Origin: Fodinibacter sp963707895
GTDB taxonomy: Bacteria; Actinomycetota; Actinomycetes; Actinomycetales; Dermatophilaceae
DNA length: 64,000 bases
Direction of reading: 5' to 3'
Assembly: GCA_963707895.1 (NCBI GenBank)
Contig: CAVPRS010000010.1
Coordinates: 496,001 to 560,000 of the forward strand
Shown: piece after piece, positions 36,064 to 45,536 of the stretch
How the letters are laid out: each line of letters begins with the position of its first letter
Position numbering within the stretch: position 1 is the first letter of the stretch
The notes under the pieces: generated by a model
What the model was told of the DNA's origin: nothing
Seen by the model: the letters and a program-made list of their open reading frames with translations, nothing else
Database searches by the model: none
Made by a program: the position numbers and the translations under genes

Positions 36064-37488
36064 GTGGACGTCAGTCAGCTCGACCTGTCTCGCCTGCAGT
36101 TCGCCACGACGACGATCTACCACTTCCTCTTCGTGCCGATCACGATCGGCCTGAGCTGGCTGGTGGCAGGGCTGCACACGTGGTGGCACCGCTCGGGCAA
36201 CCCTGAGCTGCGACGGCTGACTCGCTTCTTCGGCACGATCCTGGTCATCAACATCGCCATCGGCGTCGTCACCGGGCTGGTCCAGGAGTTCGAGTTCGGG
36301 ATGAACTGGTCGGAGTACTCGCGCTTCGTGGGCGACGTCTTCGGCGCACCCCTCGCGATGGAGGGTCTCGCGGCCTTCTTCCTCGAGTCGACCTTCCTGG
36401 GGCTGTGGTGGTTCGGCTGGGACGTGCTCCCCCGGCGGCTGCACCTCATGACGGTCTGGGCGGTGGCCGTCGGTGCCACGCTCTCGGCGGCCTTCATCAT
36501 GGCCGCCAACTCCTGGATGCAGCACCCGGTCGGGTACGAGCTGAACGCCGACACCGGGCGGCCCGAGCTCACCTCGATCAGTGCGCTCTTCACGAACCCG
36601 GTGTTCGTGTGGGGCTACACCCACGTCATCCTCGCGTCGCTCGTGACCGGGAGCCTGGTCATGATCTCGGTCTCCGCCTGGCAGATCAGGCGCGGAAAGA
36701 CCCCCGAGGTGTTCCTGAGGTCGATGAAGCTCTCTCTCGGGCTGCTGCTCCCCATGTCGTTCCTGATCCTCGGGGTCGGCAGCCACCTCGGGGTCATCGA
36801 GACCACCTACCAGCCGATGAAGGTCGCGGCGATGGAGGGGCAGTGGGAGACGTGCTCGCCGTGCTCGTTCTCGGCGGCGCAGATCGGCGGTTGGACCACC
36901 TCGGACGAGGACGCGACCAAGATCATCGAGATCCCCCACCTGCTCTCGATCCTGGCCACCGGGTCCTGGGACGGGCAGGTGGTCGGCATCAACGAGCTGC
37001 AGGCCCAGTACGAGCAGACCTACGGCCCCGGCGACTACATCCCCAACCTGCCCATCCAGTACTGGTCGATGCGGGTGATGGCCTACCTGGGCTCCCTGCT
37101 GCCGATCCTCGCCCTGTGGGGCTGCTTCCTGTGGTGGCGGGGCCGCCTGCTCACGGGGACGTGGTTCCTGCGCGTCGGCACCATCGCCTTCCTCGCGCCG
37201 TTCGCGATGAACACGGCCGGCTGGCTGCTGACCGAGAACGGCCGTCAGCCCTGGGTCGTGCAGGGCCTGCTGCTCACGCAGGACGGGAACTCGCCCTCCG
37301 TCAGCCTGACCGAGGTGGCCCTGAGCCTGGGCACGTTCGTCATCCTGTACCTCGCGCTCGGCATCGTCTGGGCCGTCCTGATGCTCCGCTTCGCCAAGCG
37401 CCCGCTCGAGCCCGAGCCGGAACCGTCCGACGGCGACGACGACCTCTCCCTCACTCCCACGCCGGCCCTCGCGTCGGAGGTGTACTGA
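36064..37488 (+). CDS. cydA: Cytochrome bd ubiquinol oxidase subunit I
   Basis: This heme b/d subunit oxidises quinol and reduces O2 without proton pumping. The 474-aa product has the axial His20 region (FATTTIYHFLFVPITIGLSW), QEFEFGMNWSEYSRFVGDVF, YTHVILASLVTGSLVMISVS, and the conserved GRQPWVVQGLLLTQ. The Q-loop is short, the common form outside enterobacteria. GTG 36064 lies just after the poxB stop. The stop overlaps the cydB ATG. cydDC are not in the window. Confidence 0.95.
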   Translation: MDVSQLDLSRLQFATTTIYHFLFVPITIGLSWLVAGLHTWWHRSGNPELRRLTRFFGTILVINIAIGVVTGLVQEFEFGMNWSEYSRFVGDVFGAPLAMEGLAAFFLESTFLGLWWFGWDVLPRRLHLMTVWAVAVGATLSAAFIMAANSWMQHPVGYELNADTGRPELTSISALFTNPVFVWGYTHVILASLVTGSLVMISVSAWQIRRGKTPEVFLRSMKLSLGLLLPMSFLILGVGSHLGVIETTYQPMKVAAMEGQWETCSPCSFSAAQIGGWTTSDEDATKIIEIPHLLSILATGSWDGQVVGINELQAQYEQTYGPGDYIPNLPIQYWSMRVMAYLGSLLPILALWGCFLWWRGRLLTGTWFLRVGTIAFLAPFAMNTAGWLLTENGRQPWVVQGLLLTQDGNSPSVSLTEVALSLGTFVILYLALGIVWAVLMLRFAKRPLEPEPEPSDGDDDLSLTPTPALASEVY

Positions 37489-38505
37489 TGAGCCTCGAGG
37501 TGCTGTGGTTCGTCATCATCGGGTTCTTCTGGACCGGGTTCTTCGTGCTCGAGGGCTTCGACTTCGGTGTCGGCATGCTCCACCGGTCGGTCGGCAGGAC
37601 CGAGACCGAGCGTCGCGCAGCGGTCGCCAGCGTCGGGCCGCTGTGGGACGGCAACGAGGTCTGGCTGATCGTGGGCGGAGCGGCGATCTTCGCGGCCTTC
37701 CCGGCCTGGTACGCGACCTGGTTCTCCGCCGCCTACCTGGCGGTGATGCTGCTCCTGGTCGCCCTGATCATCCGCGGGGTCTCCTTCGAGTGGTACGGCA
37801 GGGGCGACGGCGACCGGTGGCGGGGCACCTGGAGCTGGGCACTCACCATCGGGTCGGCACTGATCCCACTGGTGCTCGGCATCGCACTCGGTGACCTGCT
37901 GACAGGTCTACCGATCGACGGCGACGAGCAGTTCACCGGGTCGTTCTGGGACCTGTTCACCCCGTACGGCGTCTGGATGGGCGTCACGCTGGTGGTCCTC
38001 AGCCTGCTGCACGGCTCGACCTTCCTCGGCCTGCGGACGACCGGTGTGCTGCACGAGCGCGCCCGTGCGACGGCCCGCAGGCTCAGCTGGCCCGCCGTGG
38101 TCGTCGTCGCGGTGTTTGCCGTCTGGACGGTCGCCATCTCCGACGGCGGTGTGTGGCGCTCCGCCGCAGCCGTCGTGCCCGCACTCGGAGCCCTGGCCGC
38201 CGCGCTGCTGCTGCGCGCCGGCCGGGAAGGAGGGTCGTTCGCCGGGACCGCAGTCGCGATCGGCGGGACGGTCGCCGCCCTCTTCGCGAACCTCTACCCC
38301 AACGTGATGGTGTCGTCGACCGACCCGACCTACAGCCTCACCGTGTCGGGCGCGGCGTCGAGCGAGTACGCGCTGAAGGTGATGACCGTCGTCGCCGTGG
38401 TGGTCACGCCCACTCGTCCTGCTCTACCAGGGCTGGTCCTACTGGGTGTTCCGGGCGCGGGTCACCGCGAGCCCGGACCCGGTCGAGGTCGAGGTCGGCG
38501 CGTGA
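37488..38505 (+). CDS. cydB: Cytochrome bd oxidase subunit II (3' end frameshifted)
   Basis: The partner of CydA has about nine membrane helices, with WFVIIGFFWTGFFVLEGFDF, GPLWDGNEVWLIVGGAAIFA and FPAWYATWFSAAYLAVMLLL, hallmarks of CydB. The frame breaks at A38412: without this base the protein continues VVTPLVLLYQGWSYWVFRAR and ends EVEVGA at the TGA 38503-38505. As given, the frame runs on into the next gene. The corrected length of about 338 aa is normal. Confidence 0.88.
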
Positions 38506-40230
38506 GCTCGTCCGCCGAGGTCACCACCTCGCTCCCGGCCACGGGTGCTCATCATCGGTGGCGGCTTCGGCGGACTCTTCGCGGCGAAGTTCCTGCGCCG
38601 GGCCGACGTCGACGTCACGCTCGTGGAGCGCACCAACCACCACCTCTTCCAGCCGCTGCTGTACCAGGTCGCCACCGGGATCCTGTCTCCCGGTGCCGTG
38701 GCGCCGCCTTTGCGCGAGGTGCTCAAGCGGCACGACAACGTCGCCGTCCTGCTCGGCGAGGTCACCGGCTTCGACCTTGCGGCCCGCACGGTGCGCGTGC
38801 AGCACCCGGCCTCCTCGAGTGACCTCCCCTACGACTACCTGGTCTTCGGCATCGGGGTCGGCGGCTCCTACTTCGGCCACCCCGAGTTCGCCCCGCACGC
38901 CCCCACCATGAAGACGGTCGACGACGCCCTGGCGCTGCGCACCCGCATCTTCGGCGCGTTCGAGATGGCCGAGCTGGCGCAGGACGACGCCGCACGTCGC
39001 GCCTGGCTGACCTTCGCCGTCGTCGGCGGCGGACCCACCGGCGTGGAGATCGCCGGCCAGATCGCCGAGCTGGCCAACCGCTCGCTGGGGCGCAACTTCC
39101 GTCACGTCGACCCGAGCAGCGCCACCGTGGTGCTGTTCGAGGGCGGCGAGGAGATCCTGCCGACCTTCGGCGACCGCCTCTCCGGCAAGGCGACCCACGA
39201 GCTGACCCGCCTGGGGGTCGACGTGCGGGTGAGCACCCGGGTCACGGACGTCACCCACGACGAGATCGTCGTCACCGGCCCGGACGGCGACGAGCGACTC
39301 CGCTGCCACACCAAGGTCTGGGCCGCCGGTGTGGCCGCCAGCCCGCTGGCCCGTGAGCTCGCCGATGCCGCGGGCGCGGGCGTCGACCGCGCGGGTCGGA
39401 TCGAGGTGCTGCCCGACTGCACGCTGCCCGGTCACCCCGAGGTCTACGTCGTCGGCGACGTGATGGCGCTCGACGGGCTCCCGGGCGTCGCCGAGGTCGC
39501 CATGCAGACCGGCATCCACGCCGCCGAGTCGATCAAGCGCCAGGTCGCCGGCCACGGGGACCCGCGTCCGTTCAAGTACCGGGACCTGGGCAGCATGGCC
39601 GCCGTCTCCAGGTTCCGGGCGATCGTCGACTTCAAGGGCATCCGGGTGGCCGGCTTCGTCGGCTGGGTGATGTGGGCGTTCATCCACCTGACCTTCCTCA
39701 CCGGGTTCAAGAACCGCTTCGTCGCGGCCATCCGCTGGGTGCTCAGCTTCGTCGGCCGAGCCCGCACCGAACGCGCCCTCGGCTGGGACCGCACCCGCGC
39801 GACGTTCGCCTCGCCGGAGGCCTGGCCGGACGACCGCACCCCCGGACACCCCCGACACGAGGGAGAGCTGACCACCGTGGACGACATCGACCGACTGCGA
39901 CACCTGACCTTCAACCAGACGGCCGGGAACGACCCAGCGCCCGGCTGCGCCGCCGACGACTGGATGGAAGCCGCCCTCGACCCCAAGACGGTGGCACTGG
40001 TCCGACTCGGAGCGCTCGTCGCGATGGGCGGAGGCGCCATCCCGTCCATGGGTGCACTCACCGACGAGGCCCTGGATGCCGGAGCGAGTGTCTCCGACGT
40101 CGTCGACGTCCTGTTCGCGGTCCTCCCGATCGTCGGGACCGCGCGTGTGGTGGCGGCTGCTCCCAGGCTCGCCCTCACCCTGGGTCACGACACCGACGAG
40201 CTCCCGGGTCGCACGCCGGCACAGTGGTGA
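38502..40230 (+). CDS. ndh: Type II NADH dehydrogenase joined to a carboxymuconolactone-decarboxylase-like domain
   Basis: NDH-2 passes electrons from NADH to quinone without proton pumping. FAD motif LIIGGGFGGLFAAKFL, NADH motif VVGGGPTGVEIAGQIAEL, and the membrane-binding GWVMWAFIHLTFLTG are present. The best start is GTG 38502 overlapping the cydB stop, but one base is missing near 38543-38545 before RVLIIGGG; the uninterrupted frame starts at GTG 38545. After about residue 450 the same frame continues into WMEAALDPKTVALVRLGALV and DVVDVLFAVLPIVGTARVV, a CMD/AhpD-like helical domain without CXXC. A TGA in another frame (39869) and a GTG at 39877 with GAGGGAG upstream suggest it may really be two genes. 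Confidence 0.82.
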
Positions 40231-40260
40231 CCTCCGAGGATCGGACGAGGTGGTGACGGC

Positions 40261-41532
40261 GTGGCCCACCCCCCGAGCGAGTCCCCGCGAAGTCCTGGCA
40301 CGACGCAGCCGCCCGAGAGCGTCCTGGAGCTGTTGGAGCTGCTCGGGGTGGCCATGTGCGAGGCCGGGGAGTCCACCGACCGGATCACCATGATCCTGGA
40401 CGAGGTGGCCACGTCCTTCGGCACCCACGGCGTGCGCTACTTCGTTCTCCCGACAGGAGTCTTCGTGCGCGTCGAGGCCGGTGGCGCGACGAGGGTGGAC
40501 TTCACGCCCGCGGGAAACGTCGCACTCCGGCTCGACCAGGTCGACGCCCTGTACCGGCTGATCGACGACCTGCGCCACCAACGCACGGACCTCGAGGCTG
40601 CGCGGGCCCGCCTGGACGGGCTCCGCGCGGCGAAGCCCCGTTTCGGGCCGCTGGGCACGATCCTGGGCACTCCGGTCCTGATCCTGGGCCTCGGCCTGAT
40701 GCTGAACCCCTCCCCCGATGCGATCCCCGCCTACCTCGTGCTCGGCCTGGTCGTCGGCGGCCTGAGGTGGTGGGCAGAGCGTGTGCACACCCTGTCCCTG
40801 GTGCTGCCCGTGGTGGCCGCTTTCGTCGTGACCTGGGTGTCGTTCGGGATCGTCGCACCACTGCTCGGCGTACCGCCTCTGGACCTCGTGATCCCCTCCC
40901 TCATCACGTTCCTGCCCGGCGCTGCCCTGACGATGGGAACGGTCGAGCTGTCCCTCGGTGCCATGATCGCGGGGTCGTCCAGGCTCGTCTACGGCCTCGC
41001 GCGCCTGCTGCTCCTCTCCTTCGGCATCACCGTGGGGGTGCAGGTGGCCGGGCTTCCGGCCTCGCTGCCGGACCCCGGACCGGGCCTCGGAGCCTGGGCG
41101 CCCTGGGTCGGAGTGGTCGTGATCGGCCTGGGCCACTACCTCGCGTCGTCCGTGCCCAGGAGCACCTTCGGCTGGATGCTCGTGGTCCTCTACACCGCGT
41201 ACGCGGTGCAGGCCGTCGCCGGCGCCCTCCTGGGATCCCTCGGCGGCAGCTTCCTGGCCGCCGCGGTGGTGCTCCCGGTGGCCTACGCCATCCATGACCG
41301 CGGGGGCGGGCCGCCGGTCCCGGTCACCTTCCTCCCTGCCTTCTGGCTCCTCGTTCCCGGAGCACTCGGGCTCGAGGGAGTCACCGAGATGGTGGACGCG
41401 AACCAGGCCGCCGGCCTCGGTGACCTGGTCAACGCCTTCCTGACCATCGTCGCGATCGCCATCGGGGTCCTCGTGGGGGCCGGTATCGCAGAACGGACCG
41501 GCAGGTTGACCGCCACCTGGAACGGTGTCTGA
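40261..41532 (+). CDS. Threonine/serine exporter, ThrE family
   Basis: The 423-aa product has an N-terminal soluble half with LELLGVAMCEAGESTDRITM and VRYFVLPTGVFVRVEAGG, then about ten membrane helices in the N- and C-domains typical of single-chain ThrE proteins (GLGLMLNPSPDAIPAYLVLG; SLITFLPGAALTMGTVELSL; FLPAFWLLVPGALGLEGV). It likely exports small amino acids. The GTG start lies 30 bp after the NDH-2/CMD gene, last in the plus-strand unit. Its placement with a permease and amino-acid enzyme suggests that metabolic overflow is exported. Confidence 0.85.
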   Translation: MAHPPSESPRSPGTTQPPESVLELLELLGVAMCEAGESTDRITMILDEVATSFGTHGVRYFVLPTGVFVRVEAGGATRVDFTPAGNVALRLDQVDALYRLIDDLRHQRTDLEAARARLDGLRAAKPRFGPLGTILGTPVLILGLGLMLNPSPDAIPAYLVLGLVVGGLRWWAERVHTLSLVLPVVAAFVVTWVSFGIVAPLLGVPPLDLVIPSLITFLPGAALTMGTVELSLGAMIAGSSRLVYGLARLLLLSFGITVGVQVAGLPASLPDPGPGLGAWAPWVGVVVIGLGHYLASSVPRSTFGWMLVVLYTAYAVQAVAGALLGSLGGSFLAAAVVLPVAYAIHDRGGGPPVPVTFLPAFWLLVPGALGLEGVTEMVDANQAAGLGDLVNAFLTIVAIAIGVLVGAGIAERTGRLTATWNGV

Positions 41533-41599
41533 CGGCGACGGACGACCCGGTCCGCGGATCGGCCCCTCTGGTTCGGTCGCGGGGTGGCGATCGAGGAGC

Positions 41600-42481
41600 C
41601 TAAGCCGCCTCGGTGGCGCTGCCGGTCGACACGGGGGTGGATTCCGGGTCGGCGGCGTCGCGAGCCAGTGAGATGACGATCGCGCCGGCGAAGGTCAGGC
41701 CCAGGCCGATCACGGCCACGAGGACGTGCCAGGCCGGCCTGCTGAGCCGCTCGTCCAGCAGGACGATCCCGATCAGGATCGCGACAACGGGGTTGGCGAC
41801 CGACACCGTTGCGACGGAGGGAGCCAGCCGCCCGGTCCCCAGCGAGACCTGCTGGATGACGAAGCCAGCCACTCCGGCGAGCGCAAGCGCATAGCACTCC
41901 CAGTGGGAGAGCATCGTGCCCACGCCCTCGTCGAGGTAGCCGAGCGTGGGTATGGCGAGCGACGACGCGAGCCCGTAGAGCACCCCCGCGACGGTGCCGT
42001 AGACAGCCGCCTTACGTGACGGGTCGTCGCTGCGGACCATGAGCATCAGGGCACACAGCACCACGCAGAGTCCGATGGTGACGGCCCACGCGGTGCTGGA
42101 GGCGTTCGTCGCCCCCCCGGCAGGGTCGCCGAAGTACACGAACAGGCCGAGTCCGATGACGATCGCGACCGCACCCGAGACCTCCCGACGGCCCACGTGC
42201 TGCCTGGTCAGGAAGTAGCCCATCGGCAGGGCGAAGACGACTGTCGACACGAGCAGTGGCTGGATGACCGACAGGCGGCCACGGTCGAGGGCTGCCGCCT
42301 GGAACAGGTAACCGGCCCCCAGCACCAGGGTGCCGACCAGCCACGTCGTCTGGCCGACCAGCCGGAGGAGCGACATCGGTTGGGCCAGTGACACCTTCGG
42401 GAGGTGCATCGCCCCCTTCTGCTGGAGCGTGGCCGCCAGCGCGAAGAGGAGCGCCGCAACGAGCGCCAGGGCCGCAGCCAT
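41600..42481 (-). CDS. DMT-superfamily (EamA-like) transporter
   Basis: The 293-aa product has about ten membrane helices with AAALALVAALLFALAATLQQ at the N-terminus, VSGAVAIVIGLGLFVYFGDP in the middle and SVATVSVANPVVAILIGIVL near the end, a repeated 5+5 layout like EamA/DMT carriers. No substrate is evident. It is on the minus strand, convergent with thrE and 107 bp after the TRIC-type gene; it may belong to the Amt unit. Confidence 0.78.
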   Translation of the reverse strand: MAAALALVAALLFALAATLQQKGAMHLPKVSLAQPMSLLRLVGQTTWLVGTLVLGAGYLFQAAALDRGRLSVIQPLLVSTVVFALPMGYFLTRQHVGRREVSGAVAIVIGLGLFVYFGDPAGGATNASSTAWAVTIGLCVVLCALMLMVRSDDPSRKAAVYGTVAGVLYGLASSLAIPTLGYLDEGVGTMLSHWECYALALAGVAGFVIQQVSLGTGRLAPSVATVSVANPVVAILIGIVLLDERLSRPAWHVLVAVIGLGLTFAGAIVISLARDAADPESTPVSTGSATEAA

Positions 42482-42588
42482 GCGGCGACCCTACGGATCG
42501 GGGAGAACGGTGGCAAGCAACCGCGCCGTCGAGCGAGCGACGCGAGGCGACGACGGACCTGCCGGCTGTGGGCGCCGTGCGGATGCGG

Positions 42589-43323
42589 CTACGCCCCGTC
42601 GTGGTCCTGGTCCCGCTCGGGTCCGTCGTCGTGCGGGCGCAGGCCTGCTCGTTGCCTCGGCATCGGCTCCTCCCAGCCCCGCACCGTCGCCAGCACTCGC
42701 ACGGCGTAGGAGATCGTGAAGGCGATGCCGGCACAGACCCAGCGGCTCAGGTCGAAGGTGTCGCAACCGACCCAGATGATGGCGGCGAGCAGGGCCGTGC
42801 CCGCGTACCACTCGCCTCGCACGAACAGCTTCGGGGTCACACCGCTGCTGACGTCGATGACGTAGCGCGCGGCGGTGGCCGAGGCGACCGCCAGCAGAAG
42901 TACGGCGACCGTCGGCAGACCCACCTGGACGCCCTTCTGCGCCCCGACGATCGCGAACCACGGCAACGACGCCGACGTCACGAACTGCAACAGGCTCTCC
43001 CGGAACAGCTCGCCGGGTCTGAGCGCGACGAGGTACCCGATGATGCCGGCGGCGAGGCTCAGCATGATGTACGCGGGGTTCGTGAGGGCGGCGGGGATCT
43101 CGTTGACCAGCAGGTCCCGCGTGACGCTGCCGGTGAGGCCGCCGATCATCGCGATGAGCAGCACGCCGACGACCGTGTAGCTGCGGTAGTGCGTCGGTCG
43201 GCGGGCCAGCAGCGCGCCGTTGAGCGCGGCGGTCGTGGTCGCGAGCAGGTCGATCGTGGTGAACTCACCGGTCAGGCTCCAGCCGTCGAACCAGTCGACG
43301 GACGGGTACCCCATGCGCAGCAC
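42589..43323 (-). CDS. TRIC-type (UPF0126) cation channel family membrane protein
   Basis: The 244-aa product has seven predicted helices in two repeats. LLATTTAALNGALLARR and GVLLIAMIGGLTGSVTRDLL carry the glycine-rich pore motif of prokaryotic TRIC proteins, repeated as FAIVGAQKGVQVGLP. Prokaryotic TRIC channels pass K+ or Na+. The last 30 residues are charged and disordered. It starts 9 bp after the Amt gene, so the two are in one operon. The ion is inferred from the family only. Confidence 0.8.
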   Translation of the reverse strand: MLRMGYPSVDWFDGWSLTGEFTTIDLLATTTAALNGALLARRPTHYRSYTVVGVLLIAMIGGLTGSVTRDLLVNEIPAALTNPAYIMLSLAAGIIGYLVALRPGELFRESLLQFVTSASLPWFAIVGAQKGVQVGLPTVAVLLLAVASATAARYVIDVSSGVTPKLFVRGEWYAGTALLAAIIWVGCDTFDLSRWVCAGIAFTISYAVRVLATVRGWEEPMPRQRAGLRPHDDGPERDQDHDGA

Positions 43324-43332
43324 GGGCGCCGA

Positions 43333-44964
43333 CTACCCGGAGCCCGGGTCGTCGGCCACCACCTGGACGACCACGTGGACCGGGCCACCGGTGCGGGCGC
43401 GCAGGACCTCGGTGACGGCGGCGACCTGCTCCCTCCCCACCAGGATCTCGAGGCGGGTCAACGGGGTCGCCTGCCGCTCGCGGCGTTCGCCCCTGACGAC
43501 CTGTGGCTGACTCCGCGCAGAGAACGCGTGGGCGTCGCTGCTCAGCACCCTTTGGGCTCCAGCGTCCAGCAGGGAGTCGGCGAGCACGGGGCCGTCCATC
43601 GCGTCCGCGTCCAGCACGGCCGACACCAGGCGAAGATCCGGCCCGCCGACGACGACGGTGCCTGCCGTGGTGCCGGTCAGGGCCAGTGCGCTCGTCGCGA
43701 CGCCGATCGCGTCGGAGTCGTAGGCATTCATCCCCTGTTGCACCTCGTCGAGGTGACCTTCGTCCTCCGGCGCGGCCCGCAGGCCGATCGTCCGCTCGAT
43801 CGCGGTCGCGATCAGCCAGGTGGCGACGAACGAGAAGGCGATCACCGACCGCCAGGGCAAGAACCTGCTCGCCAGGAGTCCGAAACCGCCGCCGAAGAAG
43901 ACGCCGTCCGCCCCGATGCTGTTGATGCTCGCCTCTCCGAAGAAGCCGACCAGCAGCGATCCGAGCAGGCCGCCGACGAAGTGCACCGCGATGACGTCGA
44001 GCGCGTCGTCGTACCTGAAGACCACCTTCAGCCGCAGCGCCAGGTGACACACTCCACCTGCGAGAGCGCCGATGGCCACCGCGGACAGGGTGCTGACGTA
44101 TCCGGCCGCCGGAGTGATGGTCGCCAGCCCGGCGACCGCGCCGGTCACGGCACCGAGAACGCTCGCGTGCCCATCCGTGATCCGCTCGACGACGAGCCAC
44201 ACGAGCATGGCCGCAGCCGCGGCGACCTGGGTGTTGACCAGTGCCTGGGCGGCGACTCCGTTCGCCTGGAGGCCGTCTCCTGCGTTGAACCCGAACCAGC
44301 CGAACCAGAGGATGCCTGCGCCGACGATCACGAACGGGACGGAGTGCGGCAACGGCGCCGGTCGGGCCAGACGCGTCGGCGGCCGAGCACGACGAGCAGG
44401 GCCAGCGCCGCTGCGCCCGCGGAGGCGTGGACCACCATGCCGCCGGCCCAGTCCTGGGCTCCGCGGGTGGTCAGCCACCCGGCCGGCGCCCAGAGCCAGT
44501 GCGCGATCGGGGGGTACACGATGATCGACCACGCCGCGAGGAAGACGGCCCAGCCCGAAGGGCTTGAGCCGGCTGGCGACGGCGCCGGTGGCCAGCGCCG
44601 GGGTGATGACCGCGAACATCATCTGGTAGGCGACGAAGGCCAGCGTCGGGATGGCGACGTCGGTGCTCACCTTGTGCAGGGCCGGTGGAGGCGCCTGGCC
44701 GAGGTCCTGCAGGCCGAACAGCTGGAGGTCGGCGATGAGGCCGTTCCCCGTGTCCGTGCCGAAGGCGAGGCTGTACCCCACCAGCACCCAGGTCAGGCTG
44801 ATCACGCCCAGTGGGATGAAGTTCTGCTGCAGCATCACCAGGGTGTTGCGACGGCTCACCATGCCTGCGTAGAACAGGGCCAGGCCCGGGGTCATGAACA
44901 GCACAGCAGCCGTGCAGAACAGCACCCACGAGGTGTCACCACTGTTGAGGTCGGCCGGGTTCAC
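43333..44964 (-). CDS. amt: Ammonium transporter with C-terminal extension (two compensating frameshifts)
   Basis: The product has the Amt/Rh core: LFMTPGLALFYAGMVSRRNT, FIPLGVISLTWVLVGYSLAF, WFGWFGFNAGDGLQANGVAA, VHFVGGLLGSLLVGFFGEAS. Between about 44360 and 44556 the frame is wrong; the correct reading there, AHWLWAPAGWLTTRGAQDW and GGMVVHASAGAAALALL, lies in another frame. An extra base in CCC 44554-44556 and a missing base at 44360-44361 explain it. About 130 residues follow the last helix, including PLTRLEILVGREQVAAVTEV; I cannot assign this part, though a P-II-like fold is possible. No glnK is adjacent. Confidence 0.85.
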   Translation of the reverse strand: MNPADLNSGDTSWVLFCTAAVLFMTPGLALFYAGMVSRRNTLVMLQQNFIPLGVISLTWVLVGYSLAFGTDTGNGLIADLQLFGLQDLGQAPPPALHKVSTDVAIPTLAFVAYQMMFAVITPALATGAVASRLKPFGLGRLPRGVVDHRVPPDRALALGAGRVADHPRSPGLGRRHGGPRLRGRSGAGPARRARPPTRLARPAPLPHSVPFVIVGAGILWFGWFGFNAGDGLQANGVAAQALVNTQVAAAAAMLVWLVVERITDGHASVLGAVTGAVAGLATITPAAGYVSTLSAVAIGALAGGVCHLALRLKVVFRYDDALDVIAVHFVGGLLGSLLVGFFGEASINSIGADGVFFGGGFGLLASRFLPWRSVIAFSFVATWLIATAIERTIGLRAAPEDEGHLDEVQQGMNAYDSDAIGVATSALALTGTTAGTVVVGGPDLRLVSAVLDADAMDGPVLADSLLDAGAQRVLSSDAHAFSARSQPQVVRGERRERQATPLTRLEILVGREQVAAVTEVLRARTGGPVHVVVQVVADDPGSG

Positions 44965-44979
44965 GGTGCCACCACCGGC

Positions 44980-45480
44980 TCAGTCGTTCAGGGAAGCGGC
45001 CAGACCGATCTCGACGAGGTCCAAGGGGTGGACCCAGCCGTCGCTGACGGGGACGCCGCCGGCCTCGAGGATCGCGTCGCGCAGCGGCGCAGCCCACAGG
45101 TGCTCGATGAGGACGAGGACGGCGGCGCTCCCTTCCTCGATGGAGTCCGCGACGTCCCACATCTCGGCGTCGTCGATGAGGTGCCCGTCGGCGCCCGCAG
45201 CACGGCCGGCTTCTGCCCCGGCGGTCACGGAGTCGGCGTCACCGAGACCGAGACCGATCAGTGCACCCACGGTCGCGCCGAGGTCTTCGGCCTCCTCGAT
45301 GGACAGGTCGCTCCACTGGAGGGCGACCAGGGTGCCGTCGGTGTTCTTCTGCACCGCGAGAGCGTCGACGAGACGGACGAGGTCGGCCTCGCGCAGCCGG
45401 TTGAGCTCGGCGATGATCTGCCCGGAGAAGTTCGGCTCCGGGAAGCTGACGACGAGTAGTTGTACCGGTCCAAGGGTCAT
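44980..45480 (-). CDS. DUF6325-like protein
   Basis: The 166-aa product begins MTLGPVQLLVVSFPEPNFSG and continues LNRLREADLVRLVDALAVQK, with a glycine-zipper-like GATVGALIGLGLG in the middle and IEEGSAAVLVLIEHLWAAPL later, the pattern I associate with DUF6325/DUF1269-type proteins. Function is unknown. It lies between SHOCT and Amt genes on one strand and is probably cotranscribed. The start ATG was chosen by the family's MGPVxxLVV-like N-terminus. Confidence 0.7.
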   Translation of the reverse strand: MTLGPVQLLVVSFPEPNFSGQIIAELNRLREADLVRLVDALAVQKNTDGTLVALQWSDLSIEEAEDLGATVGALIGLGLGDADSVTAGAEAGRAAGADGHLIDDAEMWDVADSIEEGSAAVLVLIEHLWAAPLRDAILEAGGVPVSDGWVHPLDLVEIGLAASLND

Positions 45481-45536
45481 GGGCGTGCTCCTGTGCACGT
45501 GCGGGGTTCGGGGGGTGGGTGCGGATCGTCGGCCCG

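Noticed and set aside
38521..41295. A 924-codon minus-strand frame antisense to ndh and thrE
   Set aside because: Its composition (Gly, Arg, His, Glu) is that of antisense GC-rich coding DNA; the sense genes have clear motifs.
42388..45459. A 1023-codon plus-strand frame over the DMT, TRIC and Amt genes
   Set aside because: An antisense shadow of well-supported transporter genes; no domain is recognisable.
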